A stretch of DNA of 64,000 nt from Caballeronia grimmiae (GTDB lineage: Bacteria > Pseudomonadota > Gammaproteobacteria > Burkholderiales > Burkholderiaceae). The stretch spans positions 186,001 through 250,000 of the forward strand of contig NZ_JFHE01000005.1 of the NCBI RefSeq assembly GCF_000698555.1, read 5' to 3'. Under the pieces are notes generated by a model. The model was given only the letters and a program-made list of their open reading frames with translations. It did no database searches and was not told where the DNA came from. Made by a program: the position numbers and the translations under genes. Within the stretch, counting starts at the first letter, position 1. Every line of letters starts with the position of its first letter. Shown here one piece after another: positions 9,178 to 19,265 of the stretch.

Positions 9178-10178
9178 ACGCGATACCGAAGGAACTCAAT
9201 CAGGACATCGTGCTGGCCGCCGACAAGCTCACGAAGCATTACTCGGTCAAGCGCAGCATGTTCACGCAGGGCACGGTGAAGGCGCTGAACGGCGTGTCGT
9301 TCGAATTGCGGCGCGGGCGCACGCTCGCGGTCGTCGGCGAATCGGGATGCGGCAAGTCCACGCTTGCTCGCCAGTTGACAATGATCGAAGCGCCGACGTC
9401 GGGCCGCCTTTTGATCGACGGCGAAGACGTGGCCGGCGCGAGCAAGGCGAAGATCGCGGATTTGCGCCAGCGCGTGCAGATGGTGTTTCAAAACCCGTTT
9501 GCATCGCTGAATCCGCGCAAGACGGTGGAGCAAACGCTCGGCGAGCCGCTCGCGATCAACACGAAGCTCTCGTCGACGGAACGGGCGGAACGTATCGCGA
9601 AGATGATGCGCACCGTTGGCCTGCGGCCCGAACATGCGTCGCGTTATCCGCACATGTTCTCGGGCGGACAGCGTCAGCGCGTGGCAATTGCGCGGGCGAT
9701 GATTCTCGATCCGCAGATTCTCGTGGCCGACGAACCGGTGTCGGCGCTCGACGTGTCGATTCAGGCGCAGATTCTCAATCTCTTCATGGATTTGCAGCAG
9801 GAGTTCGGCACGAGCTACGTGTTCATCTCGCACAATCTTTCGGTGGTGGAGCATATCGCCGACGACGTGATGGTGATGTACTTTGGCGGCATTGCGGAGC
9901 TGGGCGACAAGAAGACGATCTTCGCGAATCCGCGACATCCGTACACGCGTTCTCTCATGTCCGCGACGCCTGCGTTGTTCGAAGAGGATCGGCGCATCAA
10001 GATCAAGCTGCAGGGCGAGATGCCGTCGCCGCTGAATCCGCCGTCGGGCTGCACGTTCCATCAGCGCTGCCCGTATGCGATCGAGCGATGCCGGGTGGAA
10101 GAACCGGCGCTGCGTGTCGTCGATGGCCGCCAGGTGTCGTGTCATCGCGCCGAGGAGGTCGGTGAAGCCGAAGCCTGA
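9174..10178 (+). CDS. dppF: Dipeptide ABC transporter ATP-binding protein DppF
   Basis: A 334-residue ABC ATPase, second of the pair. Walker A is GESGCGKS, the signature is FSGGQRQRV, and Walker B is [12 protein letters not shown]. The C-terminal Cys-containing extension ([16 protein letters not shown]) matches the oligopeptide-type family. It overlaps dppD by ATGA and is itself overlapped by the probable GTG start of the following gene. Confidence 0.95.
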   Translation: MNAIPKELNQDIVLAADKLTKHYSVKRSMFTQGTVKALNGVSFELRRGRTLAVVGESGCGKSTLARQLTMIEAPTSGRLLIDGEDVAGASKAKIADLRQRVQMVFQNPFASLNPRKTVEQTLGEPLAINTKLSSTERAERIAKMMRTVGLRPEHASRYPHMFSGGQRQRVAIARAMILDPQILVADEPVSALDVSIQAQILNLFMDLQQEFGTSYVFISHNLSVVEHIADDVMVMYFGGIAELGDKKTIFANPRHPYTRSLMSATPALFEEDRRIKIKLQGEMPSPLNPPSGCTFHQRCPYAIERCRVEEPALRVVDGRQVSCHRAEEVGEAEA

Positions 10179-11310
10179 ATCGCGGGTGGCGCGCCGGTTG
10201 ATCGACCGGACGCGCCGCTTCGTGTCCTGTGGCATGGCGCTGCTCGCGCGGCGCGCTGGCGTCGTGGCGTACGCGATGGCGCTGTTATTCGCGTTGTCGA
10301 CGGTGGCGTTCGCGGTCACGGGATCGCGCAGTCCGCCCGGCGGCACGCCTCAACCCGCGGGCGATGCAAGCGCGACGGAGGTTCCGGCATCGGCTGCACC
10401 GCCCGCGACGCCGGCTCGGGTCGTTCCAGTCGACCGCTCCGACGGCACGACGGCAAGCGGGCCGGTGCGCGCGGAACCGGCGCGCATGCCGTTCTATGTC
10501 GCCACGAAAGGCGCGACGACGATCTATCTGCTCGGCACGTTGCACGTCGGTTTTCCGACCGACTATCCGCCTGAACAGCCTTTTCGCAAGCCGATCCTCG
10601 CGGCGCTGTATGCATCGCCGACACTGGCGCTCGAAATTTCCCCCGACGAACTGCTGCTCTCCCAGGACGATGTGAACCGCTATGGCATGTGCCGCAGCGA
10701 ATGTCTGATCGACTATTTGCCCGATTCGATGTGGAAGAAGGTCGAGGCGCGCATGCGCGGCAATCCTGTCGCGCTGAAGAATTTGCGGCATACAAGGCCG
10801 TGGCTTGCGTCGATGCTGATTCAGACGTACGACACGCTCAAGGCCGGGTTTCAGAGCGAGTACGGCACGGAGGCGCAGTTGCAGAATGTTTATCTGCGCG
10901 TGCGCGGAAGGATTGTTGGTCTCGAGACGCTGAACGAGCAGATATCGACGTTCACGCATCTATCGTCGGCGCAGCAGCGGGAGATGCTGGCGCAGGATCT
11001 CGTGCAAACCTCGGCGGAGAATATCGCCGATGTGAAAGAGCTGCATCGGCTGTGGCGTATCGGCGATGCGGATGCGTTGAAGGCCTGGGACGATGCGAAG
11101 AGCTCGAAGCTGGCGCGGTCGAAGGCGCTGGCGGCGCAGGTGGATAACCGCGTGGTGTATGAGCGGAATCGGCGGTTTGTGCAACGGATCGTGGGGCTGG
11201 CGGCGCCCGATCGGCCGGTGTTTGTGGCGATCGGGGCGTTGCATCTTGGTGGCGAGCGCGGGGTGCTGGAGTTGTTGAGGAGGAGGGGGTTTGTGGTGGT
11301 TCCCGGGTAG
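10162..11310 (+). CDS. TraB/GumN family protein, exported
   Basis: A protein of about 382 residues. After a basic N-terminus and a hydrophobic segment (VVAYAMALLFALSTVAFAV) it has a Pro/Ala-rich linker and then a TraB/GumN domain. The family's two motifs are present: YLLGTLHVG near the start of the domain, and AIGALHLGGERGVLELL at the end. These motifs are proposed metal or catalytic sites, but the bacterial function is unknown. The GTG at 10162, just behind GAGGAGG, overlaps the end of dppF; an ATG at 10234 is the alternative start. Overlap with the peptide importer suggests co-transcription, not necessarily shared function. Confidence 0.78.
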   Translation: MKPKPESRVARRLIDRTRRFVSCGMALLARRAGVVAYAMALLFALSTVAFAVTGSRSPPGGTPQPAGDASATEVPASAAPPATPARVVPVDRSDGTTASGPVRAEPARMPFYVATKGATTIYLLGTLHVGFPTDYPPEQPFRKPILAALYASPTLALEISPDELLLSQDDVNRYGMCRSECLIDYLPDSMWKKVEARMRGNPVALKNLRHTRPWLASMLIQTYDTLKAGFQSEYGTEAQLQNVYLRVRGRIVGLETLNEQISTFTHLSSAQQREMLAQDLVQTSAENIADVKELHRLWRIGDADALKAWDDAKSSKLARSKALAAQVDNRVVYERNRRFVQRIVGLAAPDRPVFVAIGALHLGGERGVLELLRRRGFVVVPG

Positions 11311-11452
11311 CTTCTCGAGATGTCTTTCCGGCCTTGGCGATCAGCCGCTCGTCTGGGCAAACCAGCATCCACCGCTTTGAAAGGCGATAGACGCGCGATG
11401 CATTGTCGCAATTGGATAGCCCTAGCGCGCCCAACAGCCGAGGTTTGGCGAT

Positions 11453-12193
11453 TTAGCTGTACGCTCGGTTGAGAAGTGCGCCGGTAAGCATAGCAGCGAA
11501 CTTCACGTTGGTAACGAGATAGCGCTTCCACATCCGGCGTGGCTCCTGAATTACACGAAACAGCCATTCGAGACCGCTTCGCTGCATCCAGACCGGCGCT
11601 CGACGAACTTTCCCGGCGATTACGTCGAACGTTCCACCCACGCCCATGACGAAATCGACACCGAGGTCATCCTTCCAGCGCTCAATGAACGTCTCTTTCT
11701 TAGGCGATGTAATGGCCACGAACAAGAGTCGCGCACCCGAACTGCGAATCGCATCAACGGCAGCTTTCTCGTTGTCCCAGAAGTATCCGTTACTGCATCC
11801 TGCGACCTGAAGTCCACGATGCTTCTCCAGCACGCGTTCTACCGTTTTTGCTACCACTACATCCGTCGCGCCAAGCAGATAGACCGGCCATTTGCGGTCA
11901 GCAGCGGTTGCCAGCAAGCGATCGAACAGATAGATTCCCGCGACACGCTCCGGTACGGCGTGTCCTAGAAGACGCGCCCCCCAGACAACGCCCATTCCAT
12001 CAATATTGATGAGGTCGCATGCTTGAACTGAGTCGGCAAGTTCCCGGTCTCGCTTCATATGGACGAGCTTGGAAACGTTGACAACAGCGTGCTGTGTGAA
12101 GTCTCTTCTCTCTATGCGCTCGGCAAGAAGCGACACCGTTTCTTCCATCGTCCCGGCATGCATCGGGAACCCTAAAAAATTGAAAAGCCTCAT
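11453..12193 (-). CDS. wecG: WecG/TagA/CpsF family glycosyltransferase
   Basis: A 246-residue GT26-type enzyme. INIDGMGVVW near residue 67 and SPKKETFIERW around residue 163 are the conserved family blocks, followed by GVGGTFDVIAGKVRRAP. WecG itself moves ManNAcA from UDP-ManNAcA to lipid-linked GlcNAc; TagA uses ManNAc. The same operon encodes WecB and WecC, which make UDP-ManNAcA, so a ManNAcA transferase is the best guess. It is the last gene of the operon, and its start overlaps the lyase stop by ATGA. It acts at the inner face of the cytoplasmic membrane. Confidence 0.88.
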   Translation of the reverse strand: MRLFNFLGFPMHAGTMEETVSLLAERIERRDFTQHAVVNVSKLVHMKRDRELADSVQACDLINIDGMGVVWGARLLGHAVPERVAGIYLFDRLLATAADRKWPVYLLGATDVVVAKTVERVLEKHRGLQVAGCSNGYFWDNEKAAVDAIRSSGARLLFVAITSPKKETFIERWKDDLGVDFVMGVGGTFDVIAGKVRRAPVWMQRSGLEWLFRVIQEPRRMWKRYLVTNVKFAAMLTGALLNRAYS

Positions 12194-13110
12194 TGATTGC
12201 CTTCGTGCACGTTAATGTCTGATGGAGCCTTCCCTTTCGCCCCGCGAGAAGAATGCAGAGACCGATCGGCCCCGATGCGCTCTTTGATCACCAAGGGACC
12301 GAAGTCGATGGTTCTCACGTCGACGTCGGTCGGATCGCGCTTCCACCGAGCCTTATAGATGCCCAGCTTAAAATACGCGCCGTCATCTCCGCGGTACGCG
12401 TTAGGAACGCCTTCTATCGAGAACACCTTTTTTTCGTTATAAAATAGTTCTGTCTTCGATGCCGCTCCAGTAGGATCAGGAACGTATATCAATGTCCACG
12501 TCACTGTATTGCCGCGGTCAAACATAGGCGCGCCGAACAAACGAGTGACATAGTCCTGTCTGTGCTCAGTACGACTATGTACTTCATACTGGCCACCACC
12601 TGAAATAAACAATGCAAATGGCGGATATCCGGCAGCCGGTCCCTGATGTATTTGTGCAATAACTTCGTCTTGCTTACTGTCGAATTGATAGTCATCCGGG
12701 ATCCGCATTTGCCACTGCACGACATATTCGCGGCCTTGGATGAAATGCAGAAAGCCTCCAAAAGATATTTCGGCCCTGGGCGTCCCGTTTGCAACGCCCG
12801 TGTAATCTGTTTCGCGGGCTATTTGCGCTCGCAGAACTTTCTTTGGATCGCCAGCCGGAAATGGGACGATTCTGATCGAATCGGGACCAGAGACCTGCAA
12901 CTGTAGACGTCGATCGATGCCGGTAGTCCAATCTGTTGAGAAAAGTACTCTCTCGGCGGCGCCAGGCGTCGATGCGCACGCCGGCTTCGGCCACATCGAC
13001 GCGCCACCCCAAATAACAAACACTATAAGTATGTTAATGAAATTTACAACTGATCGAACCACCGAAGAGTTCCTCGAAGGAGCAGCGGAGTCACTGCGTT
13101 TCATAGCCAT
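12190..13110 (-). CDS. Secreted polysaccharide-lyase-like protein (heparin-lyase fold, PF14099-type)
   Basis: About 306 residues. A short basic start is followed by a hydrophobic signal segment (NILIVFVIWGGASM) and a likely cleavage after PACAS. The mature part looks like a beta-jelly-roll heparin-lyase-type domain: an early PRAEISF motif, VVQWQMRIPDDY, then EVIAQIHQGP and YEVHSRTEHRQDY, then the conserved LKLGIYK-like element FKLGIYKARW near the end. Lyases of this fold cut uronic-acid-containing glycans by beta-elimination. It sits inside the polymer operon between wzy and wecG, so it probably trims or releases the cluster's own ManNAcA polymer. The start may be the ATG at 13110 or 13104. 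Base composition is more AT-rich than in the flanking genes. Confidence 0.75.
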   Translation of the reverse strand: MAMKRSDSAAPSRNSSVVRSVVNFINILIVFVIWGGASMWPKPACASTPGAAERVLFSTDWTTGIDRRLQLQVSGPDSIRIVPFPAGDPKKVLRAQIARETDYTGVANGTPRAEISFGGFLHFIQGREYVVQWQMRIPDDYQFDSKQDEVIAQIHQGPAAGYPPFALFISGGGQYEVHSRTEHRQDYVTRLFGAPMFDRGNTVTWTLIYVPDPTGAASKTELFYNEKKVFSIEGVPNAYRGDDGAYFKLGIYKARWKRDPTDVDVRTIDFGPLVIKERIGADRSLHSSRGAKGKAPSDINVHEGNQ

Positions 13111-13115
13111 AAGGA

Positions 13116-14390
13116 TTATTGCGCGCTTCGACGGGGTTGAGTCAGCAGTTCTGTCGCCAACCAAAGTACAGCGACGGCACCACCGAAGAGAATTGTCTTC
13201 GTGACAAGAACTTCAATGCCTTCGCGATAAAGGTTGAAGACGAAGACGAACGAGAATGACGAAAGAAAGGCAACAACCAACTTTCGCTTGGAACGGATTA
13301 AGACTTCGTCAAACGTTCGCAGGATGACACCGGAAACAAGACTGCCGACTGCACAAGCGACACCACCGCCGAGTAGGTACAACTCGCCTAGAATCGTTGG
13401 CGAGTATGTAATGAGGTCAGTTCGCCCGAGCACGACTTGAGTATAGTAGTTGCCAGCATTCAACACGATCGCAGGCTTGTCGTGCCACAGAAAGCGAGGT
13501 ATCGGCGTCGTCAATTGATTCAAGAAGACGTTCTCGGTGACTTCGTGGCGTCTGCAAAAATCAACAATGTTGTAGAACGCATCGACCGGCGCGAAGCCGT
13601 CGTAGAGAAAGATGAATAAACGTCCCGCGACGCCACCTGTTTCGTCTGACGTGGTGCCTGTGTAACGAAATATGGCAACGGCGAGTGTGATCGTGATCAG
13701 AGCGCCCGAAACTGCGATAAAACTTCGAAACGATATGTCTTTGCGCAGCACCGCAATAACGGCGATTGAGAACAAAGCCGCGAAGCCCAGTTGTCGATAT
13801 CCGCCAAGTACGACAAAGGTGAGGGCGCAGTAAAGAACCGTTGCGACGATCGTGTGGACTTTCTCTCTACGTGTCCTGGCTCTCAGAGCAGCTAACGTGC
13901 AAGCGACCAATCCCATGGAAAAAAACAGAGAGTAGCCACCCATTCCCACATTCGCGTCGTAGCGGTTTTCGTAGCCACCTTCCTTGAGTAGCACCGGCCC
14001 TCCGGAGCTTGCTAGGTAAATAAGCATGGAAACCGTGAATGCAGTGGTGAGGACCTGGACAAATCCCTTCGTGCCCAATCGCCAATCGATTTCCGCTCGC
14101 TTCGGCAGCAAGCGCCTAACCGGAGCTGCAATGAAATAACCAAGCAAGAACAGGAGAAGGCACGCCTGTGCGAGCAAGACGAGCTCGCGACTTGTCGCAT
14201 CGGAAGCGCTGATCTTGTCAATGCCGAAGTAAGAAAACAGAATTCGTGCGAGCAGAAGGCCGCCGAAGTATGTGAACACATAGCACGAGACGAACAGCGT
14301 GAAATATACGCGCCGAAGGCTCGTTGCGCCCAACCTTTGCCAGTACAGAGCCAATCCAACAAGATTTGCGAGGCAGAGCAAATAAATCAT
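13116..14390 (-). CDS. wzy: Wzy-type O-antigen/oligosaccharide repeat-unit polymerase
   Basis: About 424 residues with ten or more hydrophobic segments and no soluble domain. A long polar stretch before the last segments (LTTPIPRFLWHDKPAIVL) resembles the large periplasmic loop of oligosaccharide repeat-unit polymerases. Wzy joins lipid-linked repeat units at the periplasmic face. It is the only polymerase candidate in the cluster, which supports the call although sequence conservation in this family is weak. The start at ATG 14390 begins just before the first membrane segment; an ATG at 14456 would add 22 residues. AT-rich compared with neighbours. Confidence 0.75.
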   Translation of the reverse strand: MIYLLCLANLVGLALYWQRLGATSLRRVYFTLFVSCYVFTYFGGLLLARILFSYFGIDKISASDATSRELVLLAQACLLLFLLGYFIAAPVRRLLPKRAEIDWRLGTKGFVQVLTTAFTVSMLIYLASSGGPVLLKEGGYENRYDANVGMGGYSLFFSMGLVACTLAALRARTRREKVHTIVATVLYCALTFVVLGGYRQLGFAALFSIAVIAVLRKDISFRSFIAVSGALITITLAVAIFRYTGTTSDETGGVAGRLFIFLYDGFAPVDAFYNIVDFCRRHEVTENVFLNQLTTPIPRFLWHDKPAIVLNAGNYYTQVVLGRTDLITYSPTILGELYLLGGGVACAVGSLVSGVILRTFDEVLIRSKRKLVVAFLSSFSFVFVFNLYREGIEVLVTKTILFGGAVAVLWLATELLTQPRRSAQ

Positions 14391-14459
14391 TTCGGCTCGT
14401 AGTTCATCGAGAATTTTTCTTTGCGTGCAGCTTCGTAACGACGCGAGTCGAAGCACAGA

Positions 14460-15569
14460 TCATTTTTTGGTCGATACTTCTATAACTTCGCGTTCAAGGA
14501 GCTGTCCGACGCGATCTAATCCAAAGCGCTCCGTAATCCATCTAGACCCGGCTCCAGGTTGGATTGAGGAAGATAGCTTCTGCGCTTCCAGGATCGCATC
14601 CGCGAGAGTGCGAGGATCGAGGCTATCGACAATCACGGATTGATCCGGCTTGAGGACTTCGATTACTGGCGGATGCCGATAAGCCACGACCGGCAAGTCG
14701 AAGCATTGAGCCTCCACGAAGCTCATACCGAACGAATCCACCCGGCTCGGCAGGCAGAACACGTCCGCCTTTTGGAGCAATCTGCGTTTCGCTTCGCCGG
14801 AGACCCAACCGGCCCATTCGATGCGCTCTTGGAGGCTGTGCTGCTCCGCCTCCCTACGCAACGCATCGAACTCTGGCCCCTCGCCGGCAATGATCAAGCG
14901 GAACGAGTCGGGCAGACGAGCTAGGGCTCCGAGCGTTTCCACAAAGCCCTTTCCGTGAACGATCCTGCCCATGACGAGGACGTATCGAACGTCGTCGCCC
15001 TTAGAGTTCGGAGCGAACGCCTCTGCTTGATACGGATTCGGTACGACTACCGCCTTCTCCGCCAATCGCGCTTCCTCAAGCAGACGCTTCCCGTAGTGAG
15101 TCAGAACGACGGTGCGTGTGGAAAGCCTGATCAAGCAGGCGATCACCTTTCTCCAGAATCCGCTCCGGAGATACTGTTCAAGGTATGGCGTGTGGAGATA
15201 GACGAAAGCACGCTGCCTCAGACCGATTCGGAGAAACGCGGTAAGCCCAAGCATCCTTAACAGACACAAGCCTGATCCGGGATGGACGTGGAAGAGCTTT
15301 GCTCTGCCGAAATTACGGAGCAAAACGCCATAACAACGGAAGAACGATAGGATCCACGGACCGAGTTTTCCCCAAAGCGGTGTCGACCGATGAGTCGAGA
15401 TGTGAATCGTCTCACCTAACGCGCCCAGCAACCGGAGGTGAATTGGAATAACGGTGGCGACCCCGCCCTTTCCGCCCTTCGGCTCCGTCGATAAGACCAC
15501 GTGAATCGTATTCACCGGCATCCCTTGTGTGTTGAGTGCGTCGTCATCGCTTCGGCGAGGGGCGCTCAA
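14460..15569 (-). CDS. Family-4 glycosyltransferase
   Basis: A 369-residue GT-B fold enzyme. An N-terminal Gly-rich KGGKGGVATVIP loop, the middle element VLVMGRIVHGKGF and the C-terminal DSFGMSFVEAQ correspond to the GT4 donor site. The usual first Glu of the EX7E motif appears to be Asp here. It should transfer one sugar of the repeat unit from a nucleotide donor onto the lipid-linked acceptor; the sugar cannot be read from sequence. It overlaps the flippase gene by ATGA, which fixes the start at 15569. Confidence 0.87.
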   Translation of the reverse strand: MSAPRRSDDDALNTQGMPVNTIHVVLSTEPKGGKGGVATVIPIHLRLLGALGETIHISTHRSTPLWGKLGPWILSFFRCYGVLLRNFGRAKLFHVHPGSGLCLLRMLGLTAFLRIGLRQRAFVYLHTPYLEQYLRSGFWRKVIACLIRLSTRTVVLTHYGKRLLEEARLAEKAVVVPNPYQAEAFAPNSKGDDVRYVLVMGRIVHGKGFVETLGALARLPDSFRLIIAGEGPEFDALRREAEQHSLQERIEWAGWVSGEAKRRLLQKADVFCLPSRVDSFGMSFVEAQCFDLPVVAYRHPPVIEVLKPDQSVIVDSLDPRTLADAILEAQKLSSSIQPGAGSRWITERFGLDRVGQLLEREVIEVSTKK

Positions 15570-16810
15570 GCGCGACGAATCTCAGCGGATGGCGCGCACA
15601 GCGCCCCACTCTGCGATTTGAGAAGAATATTGCGCATCACCGTAGTGGCGATGCACACGGCTAGAATGGGAGGGAAGTACAGCTTAGCGCTGGTCTCGAA
15701 CAGCACCAGTGCCGCGCCCAGATAAGTGCCGCATGCAGCCAAATTAATCAGCATTGCTGCTTTGCTCGCCTCCCTCACCATGAGCACGTTGCTGTATGCC
15801 ATGCTCGACATGCTGATGCAACCGACCGCGGACATCGCGAGGCCGCACGCGAGAGTCATCGCGAGTTCATCGGCAGTAGCGTTAAGAAGACAGATCGCCG
15901 ACACGATGCCTGCGTTCGCAGCGAACGTGGCAACGCTGGCAAGGACGATCTCGCGGTTGGTCCTTCGCGTCAGGTCGTATAGCGGCCCGCCCGCAGCAGC
16001 GATGCGGCTCAGTTCGGGTAATCGATACATGGTGATTGCTCGAGGAATGAGCGCGCTAATCGCTGAAACCGATGCGATGAGTGACATGATTCCAGCGAAC
16101 CGGGGACCATTCGTGAAGGACGCGATCGGCACAAGGCTCAGGGCAATTCCGCCAGAAAGGAAGTTGGTGAAGCCGAACTCAAGTCCCTTGAACTCGTATT
16201 GCGACGCCTTGAATGTGCCAGGCTTTCCTATTCGCACGAACATCCACACGCCGGCGGTGCCTAGCGAGAAGCCAAGCGGAAGCCCAGCGCAGGCGCCGAA
16301 CCGCTTGAAGGCAAAAATGCTCACGCAGGTGACGATGATGAGCGCAGCGTCCGTGAGAATAATGAATCGGTAACTGCGCTGCGCAAGAAAGTAGTGACGC
16401 CCGAGCTGATAGACGGTCCATCCGACCAGTATCGCGATGACCTCGGGCACCGGTAGTCCAAACCCGAGTACCGGCTCCTCCATGGCGAAAACGGTGCCGC
16501 AGACAAGCAGCGTAACCATGCCCATGCGGACGAGATCATAGAAACACTGGACCCCGTGCGAACGGTCGGGCGACACCGGCACGCGCACGAGAATAAGCGC
16601 GCCCCATCCAATAGCCGTGAAGAAAGCGAGCGTCTGCGCGATGGAAAACGCTGAGCCGGCGCGACCAAGGTCGCCAAGGTCATACACTCTCTCTATGAGC
16701 AGAAAGGCGATGACCCGATAAAGTCCCGGCATGCCCGTCGCGACAATCGCTTCGAACTTTCGCACCAGGTCTGGGAGGGGCTTCGCGATAAAGGGCACGA
16801 ACTGCTTCAT
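15566..16810 (-). CDS. wzx: Wzx-like polysaccharide flippase
   Basis: A 414-residue protein with about twelve hydrophobic segments, fitting the MATE/Wzx superfamily by pattern and context. It would move undecaprenyl-linked repeat units across the inner membrane for polymerisation by Wzy. It lies between the GT4 gene and wecC, overlapping both by ATGA. Primary-sequence motifs are weak, as usual for Wzx proteins. Confidence 0.75.
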   Translation of the reverse strand: MKQFVPFIAKPLPDLVRKFEAIVATGMPGLYRVIAFLLIERVYDLGDLGRAGSAFSIAQTLAFFTAIGWGALILVRVPVSPDRSHGVQCFYDLVRMGMVTLLVCGTVFAMEEPVLGFGLPVPEVIAILVGWTVYQLGRHYFLAQRSYRFIILTDAALIIVTCVSIFAFKRFGACAGLPLGFSLGTAGVWMFVRIGKPGTFKASQYEFKGLEFGFTNFLSGGIALSLVPIASFTNGPRFAGIMSLIASVSAISALIPRAITMYRLPELSRIAAAGGPLYDLTRRTNREIVLASVATFAANAGIVSAICLLNATADELAMTLACGLAMSAVGCISMSSMAYSNVLMVREASKAAMLINLAACGTYLGAALVLFETSAKLYFPPILAVCIATTVMRNILLKSQSGALCAPSAEIRRA

Positions 16811-18051
16811 CCCCGCGCCAACATCCCGCGCGTATCGATCACGACTTTGGCCTGCAGCCGAATCGGATCGATGTTCTTAAAGGGCACGTGATCGACGAGA
16901 ACCACGATCACATCCGCGCGAAGCAGCGCGTCGTTGAGCGTGCAGAGTTCGACCTTGTCGGCGAGATGCCGCGGCAGTTCGCGGATATTCGGTTCCACCG
17001 CCAGCACGCTGCCCGGATAATTACTCGCCAGTTCCGTCGCGATTTCAAGAGCCGGACTCTCCCGCAGATCATCGATATCCGCCTTGAACGCCAGCCCCAG
17101 ACACGCGATGACCGGCTCCTTGAACCGCTTCGCCGCCCGCTCGACGCGCTCCACCACCCAATGCGGCTTCGAATCATTGACGATGCGCGCCGTACGAATC
17201 AACCGCGCCTCTTCCGGTGCCGAATCCACGATGAACCACGGATCAACCGCAATGCAATGCCCGCCGACGCCCGGCCCCGGCTGCAGAATGTTCACGCGCG
17301 GATGGCGATTCGCCAACCGAATGAGTTCCCACACATTGATGTCGAGCCGATCGCAGATCAGCGACAACTCGTTGGCGAACGCAATGCCCACATCGCGCGA
17401 TGCGTTTTCGGTCAGCTTGCACATCTCCGCCGTGCGCGCCGTCGTGAGAATGCACTCGCCGCGTACAAAGATTTGATACAACTCGCGCGCCACTTCACCG
17501 CATCGGCGCGTCATGCCTCCGATCACGCGGTCGTTCTCTACCAGCTCGCGAATCACGTGGCCCGGCAACACGCGCTCCGGGCAATGCGCGACACGAATAT
17601 CCGACGCCTCGCCCGCATTCTGCGGAAAGCTCAGATCCGGCCTCATTTCTGCCATCCAGGCAGCCATCTGCTCGGTCGCGCCGACAGGCGACGTCGATTC
17701 CAGCACCACGAGATCACCCTTCTTGAGCACCGGCGCGATCGCACGGCTAGCGGCTTCGATATACGACAGGTCGGGCTTGTGACCATCGGTGAATGGCGTG
17801 GGCACCGCGATCAAGAAAGCATCAGCGGGTTGCGGCCTCGTGAACGCCTGCAGATTTCCTTGCGCCACCGCTGCCTGCACCAGCATGTCGAGTTCCGGCT
17901 CGACGATATGAATCTCGCCACGATTAATCGTATCGACGGCATGCTGATTCACGTCGACTCCGATGACCTTCTTGCGCCGCGCCGCAAAAGCAGCAGCGGT
18001 CGGCAAGCCGATATACCCGAGTCCGACGACGGAGATAGTTTCGAATTCCAT
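16807..18051 (-). CDS. wecC: UDP-N-acetyl-D-mannosamine dehydrogenase
   Basis: A 414-residue NAD-dependent UDP-sugar 6-dehydrogenase. The N-terminal Rossmann motif is GLGYIGLPTA and the catalytic Cys lies in GPGVGGHCIAVDPWF near residue 260. Together with WecB next door it turns UDP-GlcNAc into UDP-ManNAcA. Related enzymes act on UDP-GlcNAc or UDP-GalNAc, but the adjacent 2-epimerase makes the ManNAc substrate most likely. Confidence 0.92.
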   Translation of the reverse strand: MEFETISVVGLGYIGLPTAAAFAARRKKVIGVDVNQHAVDTINRGEIHIVEPELDMLVQAAVAQGNLQAFTRPQPADAFLIAVPTPFTDGHKPDLSYIEAASRAIAPVLKKGDLVVLESTSPVGATEQMAAWMAEMRPDLSFPQNAGEASDIRVAHCPERVLPGHVIRELVENDRVIGGMTRRCGEVARELYQIFVRGECILTTARTAEMCKLTENASRDVGIAFANELSLICDRLDINVWELIRLANRHPRVNILQPGPGVGGHCIAVDPWFIVDSAPEEARLIRTARIVNDSKPHWVVERVERAAKRFKEPVIACLGLAFKADIDDLRESPALEIATELASNYPGSVLAVEPNIRELPRHLADKVELCTLNDALLRADVIVVLVDHVPFKNIDPIRLQAKVVIDTRGMLARG

Positions 18052-18080
18052 AAGCTCGCGTGTTTCTTTTGGCAGTACGA

Positions 18081-19226
18081 TCAGGCAGCTACGGCAAGCG
18101 GATGCTCGGAGCGCAGCAAGGCGTCGGCGATGCGATCGCAGGCGCGACCGTCACCGTAAGGGTTGGCGCCACGGCTCATTGCCGCGTATGCGTCGGCGTC
18201 GCGCAGAAGATGCATCACGTTCTCGACGATCGCGTCAGCGTCCGTGCCGACGAGCTTCACCACGCCCGCGTCCACCGCCTCCTGACGCTCGGTGGTCTCG
18301 CGCATCACGAGGACAGGCTTGTTCAACGACGGCGCCTCTTCCTGGATGCCGCCCGAATCGGTCAGGATCACATCGGCGCGATCCATCAGGCGTACGAACG
18401 GAAGATAGTCGAGCGGTTCGATGAGATGCACGTTCGTGATGCCCGTCAACAGGCGATTCACGGGCTCACGCACGTTCGGGTTCAGATGCACCGGATAAAC
18501 GATGTCGACGTCCGGCGACGCGTGCGCGATCTGAGCGAGCGCTGAGCAGATGCGCTCGAAGCCGCCGCCGAAACTCTCGCGCCGATGCCCCGTCACGAGC
18601 ACGAGGCGTCGGCCCGGGGCCAACGAGGGCAATTCACGCTCGGCGACCGCGCACAGGTCGGCATCATTCGAAAGACGCGCACCGACTTGCAGCAGCGCGT
18701 CGATGACGGTGTTGCCCGTCACGACGATCTTGTCGTCGTCGATGCCTTCGGCGAGGAGGTTGTGCCGAGCGCGCTCAGTCGGCGCGAAGTGCAGCGCGGC
18801 CAATGCACCTGTGAGCTTGCGGTTCGCTTCCTCCGGCCACGGCGACGCCAGATTGCCTGTGCGCAAGCCGGCTTCGACGTGTCCCACTGAGATGCGCTGG
18901 TAGAAGGCAGCGAGCGTCGTGGCCATGGTCGTCGTGGTATCGCCATGGACGAGAACCATGTCGGGGCGATACGTCGCGAGCACGTCGCGCATGCCAGCGA
19001 GAATCGCAGACGTGACGTCGAAGAGATCCTGTCCGCGCTTCATGATGTTGAGATCGAAATCGGGACGGATGTCGAATAGCGCAAGCACCTGATCGAGCAT
19101 CTCGCGATGCTGACCCGTAACGCACACGCGGCATTCGAACCCAGAATCGCGCGCGAGGCGCTTGACGAGCGGCGCCATCTTGATTGCTTCGGGACGAGTG
19201 CCGAACGCAAGAAGCAGTTTCTTCAT
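18081..19226 (-). CDS. wecB: UDP-N-acetylglucosamine 2-epimerase (non-hydrolysing)
   Basis: A 381-residue GT-B-fold epimerase interconverting UDP-GlcNAc and UDP-ManNAc. It shows the N-terminal [46 protein letters not shown] and [10 protein letters not shown] motifs, all characteristic of the non-hydrolysing type. It feeds WecC, and the pair defines ManNAcA as a component of the polymer. Confidence 0.96.
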   Translation of the reverse strand: MKKLLLAFGTRPEAIKMAPLVKRLARDSGFECRVCVTGQHREMLDQVLALFDIRPDFDLNIMKRGQDLFDVTSAILAGMRDVLATYRPDMVLVHGDTTTTMATTLAAFYQRISVGHVEAGLRTGNLASPWPEEANRKLTGALAALHFAPTERARHNLLAEGIDDDKIVVTGNTVIDALLQVGARLSNDADLCAVAERELPSLAPGRRLVLVTGHRRESFGGGFERICSALAQIAHASPDVDIVYPVHLNPNVREPVNRLLTGITNVHLIEPLDYLPFVRLMDRADVILTDSGGIQEEAPSLNKPVLVMRETTERQEAVDAGVVKLVGTDADAIVENVMHLLRDADAYAAMSRGANPYGDGRACDRIADALLRSEHPLAVAA

Positions 19227-19265
19227 GAATGTCGAGTCTTTTGTATTTGTGGGCGACGCGGCCGA

